This document shows, one piece after another, positions 23,027 through 37,300 of a stretch of DNA of 64,000 bases (position 1 is its first letter; each line of letters opens with the position of its first letter). The position numbers were made by a program, and so were the translations under genes. Origin of the DNA: Mansonella perstans (lineage: Eukaryota > Nematoda > Chromadorea > Rhabditida > Onchocercidae); contig JBAMDO010000572.1 in assembly GCA_037074765.1 (NCBI GenBank), positions 414,501 through 478,500 on the forward strand, written 5' to 3'. The notes below the pieces were generated by a model. It was not told the DNA's origin. It was given only the letters and a program-made list of their open reading frames with translations, and ran no database searches.

Positions 23027-26000
23027 TTACTGGAAAGCTTCAGCCGGAATCCTATCACGTACAGCCAAAAATGCCTGCCCCGCAGCCTGAAATATCAAAC
23101 GGGCACTAACATATCAGTAGACAAGTTATCGAGAATAATTAGCAACAAATAAAAACATACATAATGGAAAAGTAAGCATGATAAACTTTTCAGAAAGCAA
23201 TACTTGGTTTTGTCTGATATGCAACTTCAATGGGTCAAATTTATTTTTTTGAAAAAAAGATCTTGAAACAAACCTCGTAATTCCAATTCTGATCTAATAA
23301 ACATTTCTTAGACCACTCCGGTTTCATTTTACTTTCTCGACAAAATGCTTCAATCATTTGTTGTTGCATTTGCTCATCACCTGCCGCAGCACGCTCAGAT
23401 GGTGTCGGTTTCTGCTGTTGAGGGACAGATGCAGGAGGACTCTGAATGCTATCTCCTATAGACATTCCACTCATTGCATCCGTTGTTATAACTGCAGGAT
23501 CTGATGCTATCTGAAAGATTTCCAAGGAAATATTCATTTGACCTGAGCTTTATATTCTCTACCAATGTAGTGTAAAAAAAAAAAAAGATCAAACCTTCAT
23601 AGAATTTGTAATCATCGACTTATAGCGTTGTATCCGCTCCATAAACACTCCACTGACAAACAACATATCATTGACAACTGCTATTTTTCTAAATATAAAG
23701 CTCTTGACTTTTTGTGTAGTGCCAAAAAAAAAAGAAAAAACGAAACAAAAGCAAAAACAAAATTAAAAAGCTATGAGGTTTCTGAAATGGTGGATTTACA
23801 AACCGAACAGAAAAGCGAAAATCGGATAGTTTTATAATTAAAAAAATTTTGCTGAAGCTAAACATCCATGATTAATAGATAGGACATTCCCCTATTTCTG
23901 ATCGGATTCTTGACAACATTTTTTCATCATGCTATTATTACAAACTTTCGAAAAGCATAATTAAGCAAAAACAATTAAAACCTACCCGTCACCTTTGTTC
24001 ACAACAACAAAATTACGACAAAAGAATCTGAGCTCATCGTCATCACCAACTTTCTCCAAACCATCGCGGAAGAAACCTTCGACGGCGAAACACATATGCT
24101 TGTCCTAGAAATTGTTGCCTTCAAAAATGCAACGAGATTAAAAAGCAAAATCCATATCTGTTATGATTATCATACCTTAAATCGATAATAAAGGTGATGA
24201 AGAATACTAAATTCATAATAAAAAAAATTACTATGTTTTGATGAACTTAATGGTATAAATTATATTCCTTCTCACATTAATCTAATCTACATTTTCCCTT
24301 CCGTCCTGGCTTAGCACTTAACAATGTCAATATCAAATGGTAGCTGATAATACGCAAACAAATCTCAATTTATTCACGGATTGCTAAAGAATCTTATAAA
24401 TAACTGCGTAGAAAATTACTAAACTCACAGTTATTAAGGAAATATCAACTAGAAATGTATCCATCAAATGTTTGGTAACTGGAAGTTTCCGTAGGGCAAC
24501 AATAATATCCATAGCTCCTTTATATATTACTTTTTCCCGAAAACGTTCCCACCTTTCCATACACTTGATATTGTGTGATGTTTTACGATACGTACCATAG
24601 ATGCTATAATGAAATATTAATGATGTTTGTTTTCGCCATTTTCATATGTAATCTATATTCTATATTTTCATCCTTCACTTATAACGAGAATTCGTACTAT
24701 GATTTGTACGACTTGGCATACAAAATCCTGAAAATCTCAGTAATCTTTACAACAGTTTATTATTAAAAGTTGGCCATCCAAAGCCAATATCAATATCGGA
24801 AAGTTTAAAGCAAAGTAAAACATAATGGGATAAAATGAGGCTACATTATAACGATATAATACTAACCTTGGATTGAAATAAGGTTTCCTGTCATTTGCAT
24901 CCGTCAAATTTTCCGCACATACTGTAAATGTAGCCTAAACATCAATAAATGATAAACTGCTCATCCGATAAAAAATTTGCCAATGAACCGTATTATTTAC
25001 TGATACATAGCCGGTTAATAGGTTTGCTGACATTAGAAATATTACAAGACATTAAATGATCATTAGAACTTTGACAGACATTAATTTCTTGTCCAACCAT
25101 GTTGAGAAGTCATAAAGTGTACAAAGGAGGACTAACATTTTCATCGTAAGCATTAATCAGATTTTTCCTGTTGTTAACATCCGGGTCATCATATGCAGCC
25201 ATAAATTCGACAATGAACGCTTCAACAAGAGCACGGTGTTCATCGGTGCCATAAAAGCCTGGCTAAAAACAGCAAAAATTACAAGAACTGATTAAGAAAT
25301 TTTGAAAATCCATCAGTAATTTAAAAAAGACAACATCCATTCTGCTGGTCAGCAGACCAGAAGTAATTAATCTGACTTTACAACCATTGTTATATGTTGA
25401 TTATGCTGATCAGAAACTTTTTCTTTTTTTTAGATATCTAGTGAAATGTGCACCTTAAACAGCGGTAGCTTGGCATTTTCATCCAAATCTGGCACCGTGC
25501 ATGAAGCAGATCGCTGGACCGGAATACCATCCTGAAAATATGTGAAATAATGTGAGGAAAGCAACTGCAATGAATGCACGAAAAATCCTCTTATATTTCA
25601 CAATCATCTGTAGTATAATTCCACAAAAATATCACGTATAACATAGTAACAATGTAATACACATTTTTTTTTTGTGATATTTTTTTGAGTTTTTTTTGTT
25701 TTTTTTAATGATATTTTTGTGTTTTTTTGTCAAAACATTCGATATTTTTGTGAAACACAATAACTTAATGTCAAAACATTCCGCATCATCTAAGAGCTCC
25801 AAACAATACAAGTCCGTAATGAATTTCTTTATGAATGAATAAAATTTACCAGCAAGGTCACCTTCGAGAAGACGCGATGAACAGCACTGTAATCGAATAC
25901 AACATTCTTATATTATATAATATATGGATATGCAACACAAATATCCATTCACCATATATGAAATGAAATATGAGAGAAGAAAATTTTTGAGAATAAGACA

Positions 26001-28821
26001 AATTTCATTTCACCAAAATTTAGCATGTAATAACCTCGCCATTATACATTCCTACGTTTGCTGAACTGCCAAAAACAAAAGTAAAATAAACAAGCTACTG
26101 ATGACCTTAAATAAGCTTCTGCTGACGAAAATGAACCACACAACGGATTGTTCTCAAAAAATAATGTCTCGACTGGCCACCCTTTTAGCTTCTCCAATTC
26201 CGATTCCTTGTCGATCTGGATTAATACTGATTTTTTAATTTACATAAGTACTAATTTCAATGTTGGCCCAAGTGCATGCCAAATATTTAAAGAGGTGGGT
26301 CAATGCAACTCAAATTCGCCAGGTAATTTTTGATCAATACTTCAGGAAAACTGAAATTCTAGAAATCAAACTTTATTTACCTGATTAGCTGATAAATCCA
26401 ACGTCTTCACATTTCTGATGCGATAAAGAAGACATGCAAAGAAATCCAAGAAGCGAAGGCGGTTTCCCTGAAAGTATACTGGAATTTGTGGAAAGACCAA
26501 ACTTTATTTACTTTTGCACAACAGTTCGATTTTGATTTAGCACTTATTCCTTACATGACCAGTAAGTCCATAAATCGGATTACGATCGAAAATTGTTATA
26601 TTTTAGGGCCACGTTTTAGCACAATCCTTCTACACTTCGACAAGTACGTCCCAAGTCAGATTTTAGAGAGTTTAGCTTTTATGTTTAAGACTATTACACG
26701 GTATAAATACAACACCTTCATGCTTAACGCGGTTATGTCTCCATAGTGACGATCGATCAATTCAACAACCGCCATCATAATATTGTTACGAGTTAAAGAA
26801 AGATGCAAGCTTCTTGAACGGAATACTGAAACATTCAAATCGATAGAAATGTAAGCCATTTGAAAATGAAATCAAATTGCAAGTTATTCTTTCCAAGATG
26901 TCACATGAATGGATGGCTTTTTCCTCACCATGTCTAGAAAATATAAGTCATCTACCACACTTCTACAGCTATCGAATTAGATTACTACCTAATCATGCCA
27001 AAAAATTCATATTGTTTCAACCAAAGAAAAAACTATAACTAGGAAATTAAAAAACAAATAACTGATAGAGAACCAAAAATTTATCAGGAAATAATGTAGG
27101 TTTATTTAAGCTTATTTTGCTTTTAGAAATATCACAACATCATGCTTTGAAATTGCTTGTGTGTGAAGAAAAAATCGAACTTACATTCATCGAGTCCGAA
27201 CTCACTCAAATCAAGAGCATGTGTTTCCGGGTTATAGCGTTTTTTCAAACATACCTAAAATGACGTATATTATTTGTAGTTTCCTTGAAAACACACAAAA
27301 TCGAAATTAAAAATCTCGAAACCCTAGAACAATGATGTCCATTTTCTAATTTAACCATCTCGCTAAACACTAATAATTAAACAGAAACCGCAATCAAATC
27401 TCTCTCATTCATTGATATTGTAGCAAAACCAGCTGATACACGTGATAACAGGAAAGTAATTGGCGCATTTGTATTGGGATCTCGGACACGCCTTGATATC
27501 GCATGAATTGCCGCAGCTGTCTGTATAAGATTAAAACTGTATAAAATAATGTCATGTAATAACCTCTCTGAAATCCTTGAATTATCAAAATCTGGGACCG
27601 GATGCTCTCACAAATTTTTGTGTCGCATTATTAAAATTTGGAAAAAAGTATAGGTATCAAATAGACAAAAGACATGTATTATTAAAATCTAATTAAAAGA
27701 AGATAATATGAACAAATAATTTGATTTACGTCATCATCCTCAATGAAAAATGTTATGTCGCCTCGTTCCACTCTGAACAACAAAGGTTTTACGTCGTCGA
27801 TATATTGTCCTATTGATCGCATAATAAAATCTTTTCCAATTGCAGCGCCTCTGACAACCTGAAATAACCAACTAATTTCCCAATCCCAAGATTTTAAAAC
27901 AGAAGCTGATAAAGAATATATACCTTAATTTGATTCATAACAACTGCAGTCGTAGTCGCACTACCACCTGCACCACGTTGCAATTGCCTATCACGTCTAT
28001 TATCCAGATGAACTTTTAAAGACACGCGATCTCTTCCATTACCTAGAAACATCTATTGCAATAACCAATCAAAGTTCTAATTCAAAAAAGCTATTTGAAT
28101 AACTTTGGAAGATGCAACAGATAATAGTTAAATTGAAGAATGCGTTTGTAAGGATTTAGAATCACACCTTTCCCCTTACCTCTCCCACCTCGTCCATAAC
28201 CACTAATGCTTCGTCCTTGCACTCTAATGAGACGTGGATCGAATTCCTGAATGAAAAAACAATTGTATGTAAAATCTGAAAAATATCTGGAAATTTAGCA
28301 TGTGCAATCGAGTCTTGCTAAATGACTTCTAAATCATCACAATGACAGTTTGATGTTGAGAACATGATGAGTATTTTAACAGCTCATTACCAAAGTAACC
28401 GATATGTCTTTCAAAAGAGATAAAAAGGACTGTTTCAACAGCCGTATCAAACAAGTTTAAATAGCGGTATTACTATCACAAACAACTAATATGGTGTTAA
28501 CAAAAAAATGATGATCACTTCACTTCCTCATCATTAACAATGTCTCAATTACTCTTGATTTTTATGTTGATATAAATATCTAAAAGCATTCAAAAAAAAT
28601 TCATTGTTCCATATTTCAAATCAATTAGACTAACCAGAAAATGCTTCATTGGCTAAAGAAATTTCCGGTAAATTTTCATAAGTACAACTCAAAAACAAAC
28701 TCACTTTTCCATCCTCGTCATCATCATCAAATCTCGGTGCTAAATCACTGTCATAATAGATGAGCTTTTTCATCGTCATTTTTTTGGCATCCCATTTTTG
28801 ATGGCCACCACGTCGACTCAT
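23027..28821 (-). CDS. nxf-1: Nuclear RNA export factor NXF1/TAP
   Basis: General mRNA export receptor; pairs with NXT1/p15 and carries mRNPs through FG-nucleoporins (family knowledge). Exons in coding order: 28821-28705, 28246-28180, 28042-27924, 27858-27730, 27520-27389, 27254-27185, 26825-26716, 26467-26381, 26215-26106, 25886-25862, 25531-25454, 25262-25137, 24934-24867, 24603-24429, 24104-23986, 23688-23595, 23510-23274, 23086-23027. All phases agree, giving about 640 residues (human about 619). Order seen: an acidic and then Gly/Arg-rich N-terminus, an RNP-like domain (residues about 105-190), leucine-rich repeats (LDLSEFGLDE, LSLTRNN, LDLSANQ, FENNPLC), an NTF2-like domain beginning PGFYGTDEHRALV and ending IAVVNDMLFV, and a C-terminal UBA-like TAP-C domain (MIEAFCRESKMKPEWSKKCL, then QNWNYE). 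Exon 2 has two possible donors 12 bp apart. The ATG lies 4 bp after a TATAG acceptor, suggesting trans-splicing. Confidence 0.95.
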
Positions 28822-29020
28822 AGTGCTATATGAAATAAAAAAGATACATCTATGCGAATTAATGCAATAAAAAGAATAACAGAATATCGATCGATTGATT
28901 AGTTACTCTTCCTCTTTTCAAGAGATCAGTTATGATTTCCGGGATACAGCTAAAGATTACACATGGAAATAAGCTGATTTTCGAAACAGGTTTCACGTTC
29001 ACATTTTATCCAGCGTGATC

Positions 29021-29100
29021 TGTAGATCGATGCTGCTTTAAATCTCTTAAATGTATGATATGTAGATCGATGCTGCTCTAAATCTCTTAAATGTATAGTA
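29021..29100. repeat. Tandem duplication of a 40-bp unit
   Basis: TGTAGATCGATGCTGCTTTA plus 20 further bases at 29021-29060 is followed directly by a near-identical copy at 29061-29100. The copies differ at very few positions. It lies about 200 bp upstream of the nxf-1 start codon, within its likely promoter region. Confidence 0.9.
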
Positions 29101-29291
29101 TTTGATAATTCTTCATATGTAAAAACTAGACTAACTAAAGTAGCACATGTAGTGCAAAAACTTCCAGTAGACCATAAAATACTATCATAACTATTGCTGA
29201 TTCTACTTTAGCGCTTATGACATAAATATTTTGCGCCTAAAACCTGCAATCTAACACGTGTTTATTTTTTAACCATATGTAACAAGAACTA

Positions 29292-29438
29292 CTAAGCTAA
29301 TACTTTAGTTATCCAATGTTCCACCTTATCCACAGTCCGAAGTCCTCTCTGCATTGTACAGGTTGGAATCACCTTCATCATGTTAATACCCTGGTTTCTC
29401 AACAACATACCAAATTCGAGTCCAAATTTTCTAATAAT
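29292..29438 (-). pseudogene. Unidentified coding-like fragment (last exon or decayed gene)
   Basis: 48 open codons end in TAG on the minus strand, with protein-like composition: RKFGLEFGMLLRNQG near the start, then VIPTCTMQRGLRTVDK, then EHWITKVLA. A possible acceptor (CCAGTAG) directly precedes it. Upstream, at about 29500-29600, another coding-like stretch (IVKELKCFLIEDLEV) sits in a different frame, and stops interrupt the sequence between. The fragment is richer in GC than its flanks. I do not recognise the family. It could be the 3' end of a small gene with a missing 5' part, or a decayed retroelement or gene copy. Confidence 0.35.
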
Positions 29439-32400
29439 CTACTGGATTATTGACACCTCAATCCTCTAAATAAGATTACCATTCCCGTATCTTAACCCCG
29501 ATAGTTCGCGATTTAGCATCTCAACTTACTTGTAACCTCCAAATCTTCTATCAGGAAGCATTTTAATTCTTTAACAATCCGCACATTGAATCGATATTAA
29601 TGACCTTTCTACCCCATTAATATCCCAGTATTCAGGAACAGTGCACACGTACAGTGACACACCAACACTTGCCTATTAACCGGTCCCAACAGTATGATAC
29701 TGGTTCGTTAAAAATATGTACGTACAATGCAATACAATTATCTCACCAAAACAGGCGAAATTTAATTTCACGCAAAACTTTCATGCTCATTCAAATATTA
29801 TTGAGCAAATTAACTGTGAACTTTACATTCAGATACTAATTAAATGAAAAGATGCATGATTGAGCAAAATTTCACCTTGAACCCAATGATATGCAAATAT
29901 GTTTGATATAGGTTAAACAGATCACTGCAATCTATCAAGTTGTATCACATCAACTGATATTATCAGTCATATATGACTATTTTACAAATACATTATGATC
30001 AATGGTTTAATTGAATCGATGAATCGTCCACACTACTTCACTGTTATACTAAATTGGCTAATTCAATTCTTAACAATCAATACAGATCATTTTTTTTGTT
30101 GATTTGTTATTTGACTTGAAGTAACTTGACTTTTTTCCTTTTCTTATCTACTATCAAAATTTGAAAGAATAATTAAAAGCACTAAAAATAGAAGACTTTA
30201 TATATGAATACATAATCATTTATATGTTTTATATTTTTATTTCCAATGAAATTTCCATAAAAATTTCAAATTTTTTGTTAGTGAATTTGCGATAATGAAA
30301 AATTAACAAAAAATTACATATTTTATAGTTTAGTAATGCATACAAAAATATTTATTATTTTATAATTAGCAAAAAAAAAAAAACATTAGGTTTATTATAG
30401 CGCAAGTTTTAATTAGTAAATTAATTAGCATGTGACCTAGGAAATTTGATTTTCATAATGAATCATATGAAATATATAGATTAGATTCAAATAGTTTAAC
30501 GTTTTCTATTCACTAGTGCACGTTACCACGTTATAAGTGAGGATTTGTTCGTAGCGTGAGATAGTTTTACACTTATATAAAGTGATATATAAAATGTTCC
30601 TTAAGACTGTCAAATTATTTGATTACGTCGCGTGATTACGTTTATGGTACATTTTAACCTCAAGAAATAAACGTAAAGTTGGCCGAAATAAATTAAACTT
30701 ATCTTTCTTGAATATTTTTAAGTTCAATTGCGAAGAACTAAGGAATTTTTTGTTTCCATTATTGCTCGATTCACGTAGTATTTGAAATGAATGAAATTTT
30801 TCTTTATTGATATTACAAGATTATCATTATTCATCGTAATAAAGTATCGATTTTTCCCTTTCTTGAAATCCAATTCAATTTTTTCTTAATAATCTGAAAT
30901 TCTGATTCTGTTTTCTCCAGATTTTTTATTGCCATATTGTTTCGATTATATCTACAAGATTGATTTCATTACTGCTATCGATGATGAAAAATTTCAGATT
31001 TAAATTTAACATTTCGTTCATTTTTTATTTTTGAAGTTCTCTCGATACAATCACACTGTTATTGCTTTTTAACAGCCTTTTTTTCAATTTTATTTCTGCG
31101 ATTTAATTTGCCATTTAATCTCGTCAATATCAACAGCAAAGTAATTTATCATTGAACATTGTCATTTCTTTTTCACTATATAGAGAATTTCAATTGTCAC
31201 TGGCATATTTGCAAAATATATTTCTGGAAATGTTTTTAATTTTCATTAACATTAAATGATTGACTATAAATTAAAAATGCCAAGCTTAAATGTTAAATGA
31301 TTGATAAAATATATACAAAACATAAAAAACTGAAAATTAAAAATTATCATTATCAAATTAGCCAATCATTTAATAATTACAACAACAATAAGGATTGCTA
31401 CTATTATAACATTATTGTTTCCGTATTGAAAAAAAAAAGATTTATATAACATTTATAATTCATTACTAAGAGAGTCAAAAAAATTTACCCAAGAAAACAA
31501 GAGAAAGAGAGAGAGAGAGAGAGAGGAAAAGAAAAATTGATGAAAAGTGAAAATATTATAAAATTATTTTGAACAGAACAAAACTTTTGCTGTGCTTTGA
31601 AAGTATGCTTTCAATTTCTTTTGTTTTCTTAAAGTATTTCAAATTATTTATGATAGAAAAGTCTTTCTCCTAGTTTTTTTTTTTTTTTTTTTTACAAAGC
31701 AATTTAATTTACTTTTTGGAATAGAAAAATTCATTTTGCTAAATAATTTTAATATATATAGATTGCATGTTATTTATTTAAAATATTTGATAAGTAATTT
31801 AGGAAAGGGAATGGATGGAAATTATTGTTGGCTTTTATTTGTTTCTATTTTTGGGATAATTTATTTAATAGCTTTCACATAGCACAGCAAAAGAAAATTA
31901 TATTTCGGGAATCATATCTTATTTTTTACTTTTTCTTTACGAGTTTATTCAAATCTATTATTTTCTTTACTGTATCAGTGATGCATTCTCTCAACAATTT
32001 CAACTCTCTCCAATTTCGAACCATTCACGTATTTGGCGTATCCGTATAAAACGAATATTTTCCATTTATTCTATTCTCTTGACTAACTCTCTGACATATT
32101 TATTTATTTGTAAATGTTTATGAATTTTAAATTCAAGAATTCAATATTTAAATTAAAGTTCTTTACTGGGTAATAATATGCTCAAATATTGCTTGAATTA
32201 ATTAATGTTTTTTGTTGCTATTTTTCATTATTAAAAAAAAAAAAAAAAGCAATCTTTTCTTAAGTTGACGGCATGAATCATTTTAATCAAAAAAAAGAAA
32301 TCTTTGCCTTACTGATTTCACAATTTCAATCGAATTTTTGAATGGAATAATCTGTAGTTTAAATTTGAATCGATTTGCAAACAGTGCTCTCATTCATTAA

Positions 32401-32843
32401 TCATTAATATCAATATTAAACAATTTCTGATATGAAAATCTTGCAGGATATTCAATTAAATGTTGTATTTTCGGGAAATCTTTTAAAATACAAATAGGAA
32501 TTGATTTTTAAAATAATATTATTGTGAGAGAAAAAAAATTTTTTTGGATGGAATTTTTTGTGCAACAAAGGGTTCAATTTCAAACATTTAAACTATATTC
32601 CACTGTTAGCTAAGCAATAATCAATGTCAGTTAGAGATATGTACAAAGAGATTTTAAAAATGTTTAAGATTGATTGATTAATGAAGCTTACACACATATG
32701 TTGTAAGATTGCATTGCGGACCTCAACGCTTCCACTGATTGCTTCGTTTTAGAAATCAATTTTTATCAACAAACTTTTACAAAAGCTATTTCAACAAGAT
32801 TATAAATACATGTAATATGAAGCAAATACTTATATTTGCACAT

Positions 32844-33132
32844 CAAACCATACCAATCAATTATAGTTCAGATCCAAAGCATACCAATCAATTATAGTTC
32901 AGATTCAAAACGTACCAATCAATTATAGTTCAGATTCAAAACGTACCAATCAATTATAGTTCAGATTCAAAGCATACCAATCAATTATGATTCACATTCA
33001 GAGCATACCAATCAATTATAATTTAGATTCAAAGGATATCTATCAATTATAATTCAGATTCAAAGCATACCAATCAATAACAATTCAGATTCAAAGCATA
33101 CCAATCAATAACAATTCAGATTCAAAACATAC
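32844..33132. repeat. 31-bp minisatellite, about 9 copies
   Basis: The consensus is CAAAGCATACCAATCAATTA followed by TAGTTCAGATT. Nine full copies run from 32844 to 33122 with a partial copy after, at constant 31-bp spacing. Divergence rises toward the right end, where AACAATTCAGATT variants occur. The array ends about 270 bp before the 5S rRNA gene. Confidence 0.93.
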
Positions 33133-33402
33133 TTTAAATGTTTAAAATTTTAATTTGTACTTAATAAAAAGTAAAGTACTTTTTTAATAGCAAATTTGAA
33201 TATGATGATTATGAGGAAGTCATAAAGCTTTTTGATGTAGTTTAAATTTACAAATTTCATGAACATACATTGTAATTTATCCTTTCAAAAAATGAATATT
33301 ACGAGACACCGACTAGTGAAAGAGGTTAAGCTATAAAAGATAAAGAAAGTATTAGAAAATTTTACCATAGGGAATTTAATGTATGCATTACTGTTTTATC
33401 TT

Positions 33403-33521
33403 GTCTACGACCATATCACGTTGAAAGCACGACATCTCGTCCGATCTGTCCAAGTTAAGCAACGTTGGGCCTGGTTAGTACTTGGATCGGAAACGGCCTG
33501 GGAATCCCAGGTGTTGTAGAC
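33403..33521 (+). rRNA. 5S ribosomal RNA
   Basis: 119 nt, the standard length. The ends GTCTACGAC and GTTGTAGAC pair perfectly as helix I. Internal control elements are intact: AGTTAAGCAACGTTGGGCC (box A region) and GGATCGGAAACGG with TGGGAATCCC (box C region). A TTTT shortly after the 3' end could serve as the Pol III terminator. It is very close to the Caenorhabditis 5S sequence. Only one copy is present and no spliced-leader RNA gene was seen beside it, although 5S and SL1 genes are often linked in nematodes. Confidence 0.95.
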
Positions 33522-34317
33522 AACTTTTGCTCAATTAAATACTTATAATATATTTGATTATAGAATATTGAAAATATGTGCTACTTTGATGTGAAAAGCT
33601 GAAGAGTTGGAAGGATTTTAGATTATCAATTGATGTATTGTTATCAGTTACTTTACTTCTTACTTACTGTTTGTTTTTCCGAATAATTTTTTTGCGAAGA
33701 AATGCAATATGATTAGATGCAATATTCAGTATTCACTACGAATAATTTTGTCGTGTTTTTTACGTATTTTTACATAATGTCAATTTCTAAATGTTGTTAT
33801 ATATGAAAATATAATGAAACATTAGCTTATCAAAAAATGACTAATCAATGAATTGATTAAACGCAATCGACGTTATATACGTATTATTTCTTCCATACTA
33901 AATACATTTCTTATTTTAATGTATTTATATATATTTTAGCTTCAAATAATAAGCCGATGATTACATAATCATAACCGTGATCATGTACTAATAATCATTC
34001 AGCTGTATTTTGATTGATTTAAGTTTAATTTTACATATTTAATTATAATGAAATTATGGATAATTTATGAAAACATGACCAATATTTTGATTAAGTTTAA
34101 TTTACATAGTTGAAAGTAGATAGTCTTACGTCATTTGCAAATTTTACACAACATTTATGCATGTTACGTTTCTACAAGAAGTAGATTTAAAATTTACTTG
34201 TGATTTCATATCATTTATATTATTTACAGATATATGCATAACGACGATTAACAGTATTTGTCGAAACTTGATAAATAATTAATGTGATTTTCATTTTATA
34301 CAAAATAAGAAAGGAAA

Positions 34318-37300
34318 ATGTCTACAGGTGTCTTGCCTTTTGTAAAAGGAATCGATTTTTCATATAATGATTTCTCGGTATGTTTCTTTGTTTTTTTGAC
34401 AAATTTCATTAAAATGATAATGTATGCTTTAAAAATTCAAAATTAGTTAAAATAAAAATAACCAAGACTATGGTTTTTGATGTAATTTTCTAAAGATTTT
34501 TTAAAATTAAATACATGCTTTTGCGGTAAAGAAAAGATTCATCATTAATGAATTGAAAATAGGCATTTTAGCTGATAGGAGGAAGTCCATTGTTAAATTT
34601 CATTCCCATAAGCGGTAGTTAACTGTGCTTTAAAAGCAGCAGTAATGCCGTGAATTATTGGTTGTTATTAATTATTTGTTATTTGTGATCGTTGCTAATG
34701 TGTGTAATTTATATATGTAATTTTTCATTCTTTAGGGTGATCGTTTTCCGATAGAAGTTGAACAAATGACGCAAATGACATGGTTAAAATTGAATCATGC
34801 TTGCTTAGAAAAGGTATGTTTTCTTTTTTCAGATACTATCTGAATTTAATTTTACAAGAAAATTACAAAAATATTTGTAACTTCGAACAGTTATAATTTT
34901 TATTGCAGATTTTATATATTGCAGGTGCCTGATGAACTATCACGACTAACAAATCTCGAACATCTGCAAATGACATGTAATTCATTAGCAAGTGTCCATG
35001 GTGAACTTTCTGATTTACCGCGTTTGCGCTCCGTTATCGTACGACATAATCAGGTGAGGAGTATAAAACAGTGAGCATAAGAGAGGTTACAGAATGTAAT
35101 TCTGGATTTCGGTTTATGTATCATTTAATTGATGGGAGCAGTTTTGGTTGTATTATGAATGTAATATTCAAATAAGATAAACAAAAGACATGACAGTTAT
35201 CTTCAGATCAAAACATCGGGCATCCCTACTGACATATTTCGAATGAAAGATTTAACAATAATAGACTTCAGTCACAATGCCCTTCGTGAAGTACCACCTA
35301 ATTTGCAATATGCAAAATGTGCTGTTGTACTGAATTTAAGCTACAATAACATCGAAAATATACCAAATGCAGTAAGTATTTAATTTAACGATTATAAATA
35401 CAAACTGGGATTACTTAGATCCTTCATGTGATAAATGAGAAATGACATTGACAGTATTGTTTTGAGCTGAAGAAAGTTATTATGGGCATGCTGCATTTTG
35501 TTCCATTTTTCAGTTTGATATTTTTAGATATTTTCAAATCTGATCGATTTGCTGTATCTGGATCTCAATAATAATAAGTTAGAAATGCTTCCTCCTCAAG
35601 TACGCCGATTAACGACATTACAAGTCCTTCGACTATCCAATAATCCATTGCATCATTTTCAATTAAAACAGCTGCCTAGGTACTGTTTTTTTTTTTTTTT
35701 TTTTTTTTTTTTACTATCGCATTTTTGATAGATTCAACTACTGTATTCGCTAACAAGGATCAGTAGTATCCTTCAACCATTTTTTTATTAAATGACATAT
35801 CGGTTTATTTTGGGCGGTACTTCTTTAGATTTTAATTAAAAACTGTTCATTTAAATAAAATAAAAGTAACTTAATTCCTGTTAAATAACTTGATGGGGAT
35901 TTTTAGCATGAAAGCTTTACGGGTGTTACATATGAGCAATACTTCACGTACATTGGAAAATATTCCTCCTACATTGGACGATTTGGATAATTTGCAGGTC
36001 CATTTCATTTTCTTAACTGTGCCATTGATAACTTTGCAAAATGATGTGCAGTTAACCTCATAAATTTTCTTTAGAAGATCATGATGCAGATCAACTGAGT
36101 ATGTGCGAGCTCGAATATTAGGGTAGTCCTGATGCTTTTAAATCTTCTACTTAAATCTACGGTTGTTTTTTAGGATGTTGATTTTTCTCATAACAATTTA
36201 CCGGAGGTGCCAGATTGTTTATATAAATTGAAAAAACTTCGGAAGCTTGATATCAGTCACAATCAGGTATTTTACTTAGTTTTATTTTTTTATTTCACTT
36301 AACTTTTCTAATTTACTACAGTTGCTGGATAGCTTTTCGACTTAAATGGAAACATAAAGCAGATGAACCAGCATCATTTCGGGTGGGAAATACCAGCAGT
36401 GGAAGCAGTTGATTGCTTAACTTCGTGGTTTGTATGATTCCTTTGGAAGCTAAAAGAACTACTTTATGCTTGTGATCATGTAGAAATGCACTGCATCGAA
36501 TAACGGAGAGTTCTTAGCGATATTAATAATATCAATTTCTAAGTCGAGGAGCTCCTACATGTCAATGCATCTTTTAATTAATCAGATTAGCTTTTTAAGT
36601 TTCCAATTCTTACAGATTAAAAAAATTGAATCAAAAAGTACTCCGTGGGAAAACTTGGAAACAATGAATGTCTCTTCGAATCAGTTAAAGGTCTTACCTG
36701 AGAGTATCGTTCGAATGACTAAATTGCAAAGACTATACGCTAGTGATAATCAACTGACTTTTGATGGTAATTTTCTCCGTTAAGAGAAAACGCAAATACA
36801 TATTGTAAATCATCGAGACTCTTTGAAGCTCGTATGAGGAGCACTGTTCAAAAGAATTTGAATTTTCATTTTCAGGCATACCAAGTGGCATCGGGAAATT
36901 AGTTCAATTGCAAGTGCTGTATTTATCATACAATCAACTGGAATTAATACCGGAGGGTGTTAGCCGTTGCGTACGTTTACGTCGTCTAAAACTAGACAAT
37001 AACAGGCTAATAACTTTACCAGACTCGATTCATCTATTACCCGACCTGAAACAACTCGATTTGCACAAGTTGGTTTTTTATTATTTATTTTTATTCACCG
37101 TGTTGTGTCATTATTTCTATTGTCATGAAATGTTTTACGTCAATCAAAATTGAGTGAATGTTAGAGTTTTATGAATGTTAGAGTACACGTTTTTATGACT
37201 TTTTTAATTTATTTTTTCATAGTACTATTTTATGCGTTACTCTTTATACACTTGTAGTAACGGCTAATTGGCTATTATTGTATAATTATATTTCAAATAT

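Larger units (their letters stand above)
28822..34317. other. 5.5-kb divergent spacer between nxf-1 and fli-1
   Basis: Upstream DNA of both nxf-1 (leftward) and fli-1 (rightward). It holds a duplicated 40-bp unit, a coding-like fragment near 29292-29438, a GA tract at 31501-31536, a 31-bp minisatellite and a 5S rRNA gene. 29320-29700 is noticeably richer in C on the plus strand than its surroundings. Everything else is AT-rich with long A or T runs and nothing I can assign. Confidence 0.6.

Noticed and set aside
19437..28821. mxl-2 and nxf-1 as an operon
   Set aside because: The spacer is 2.15 kb, far longer than typical nematode operon spacing, and contains repeats.
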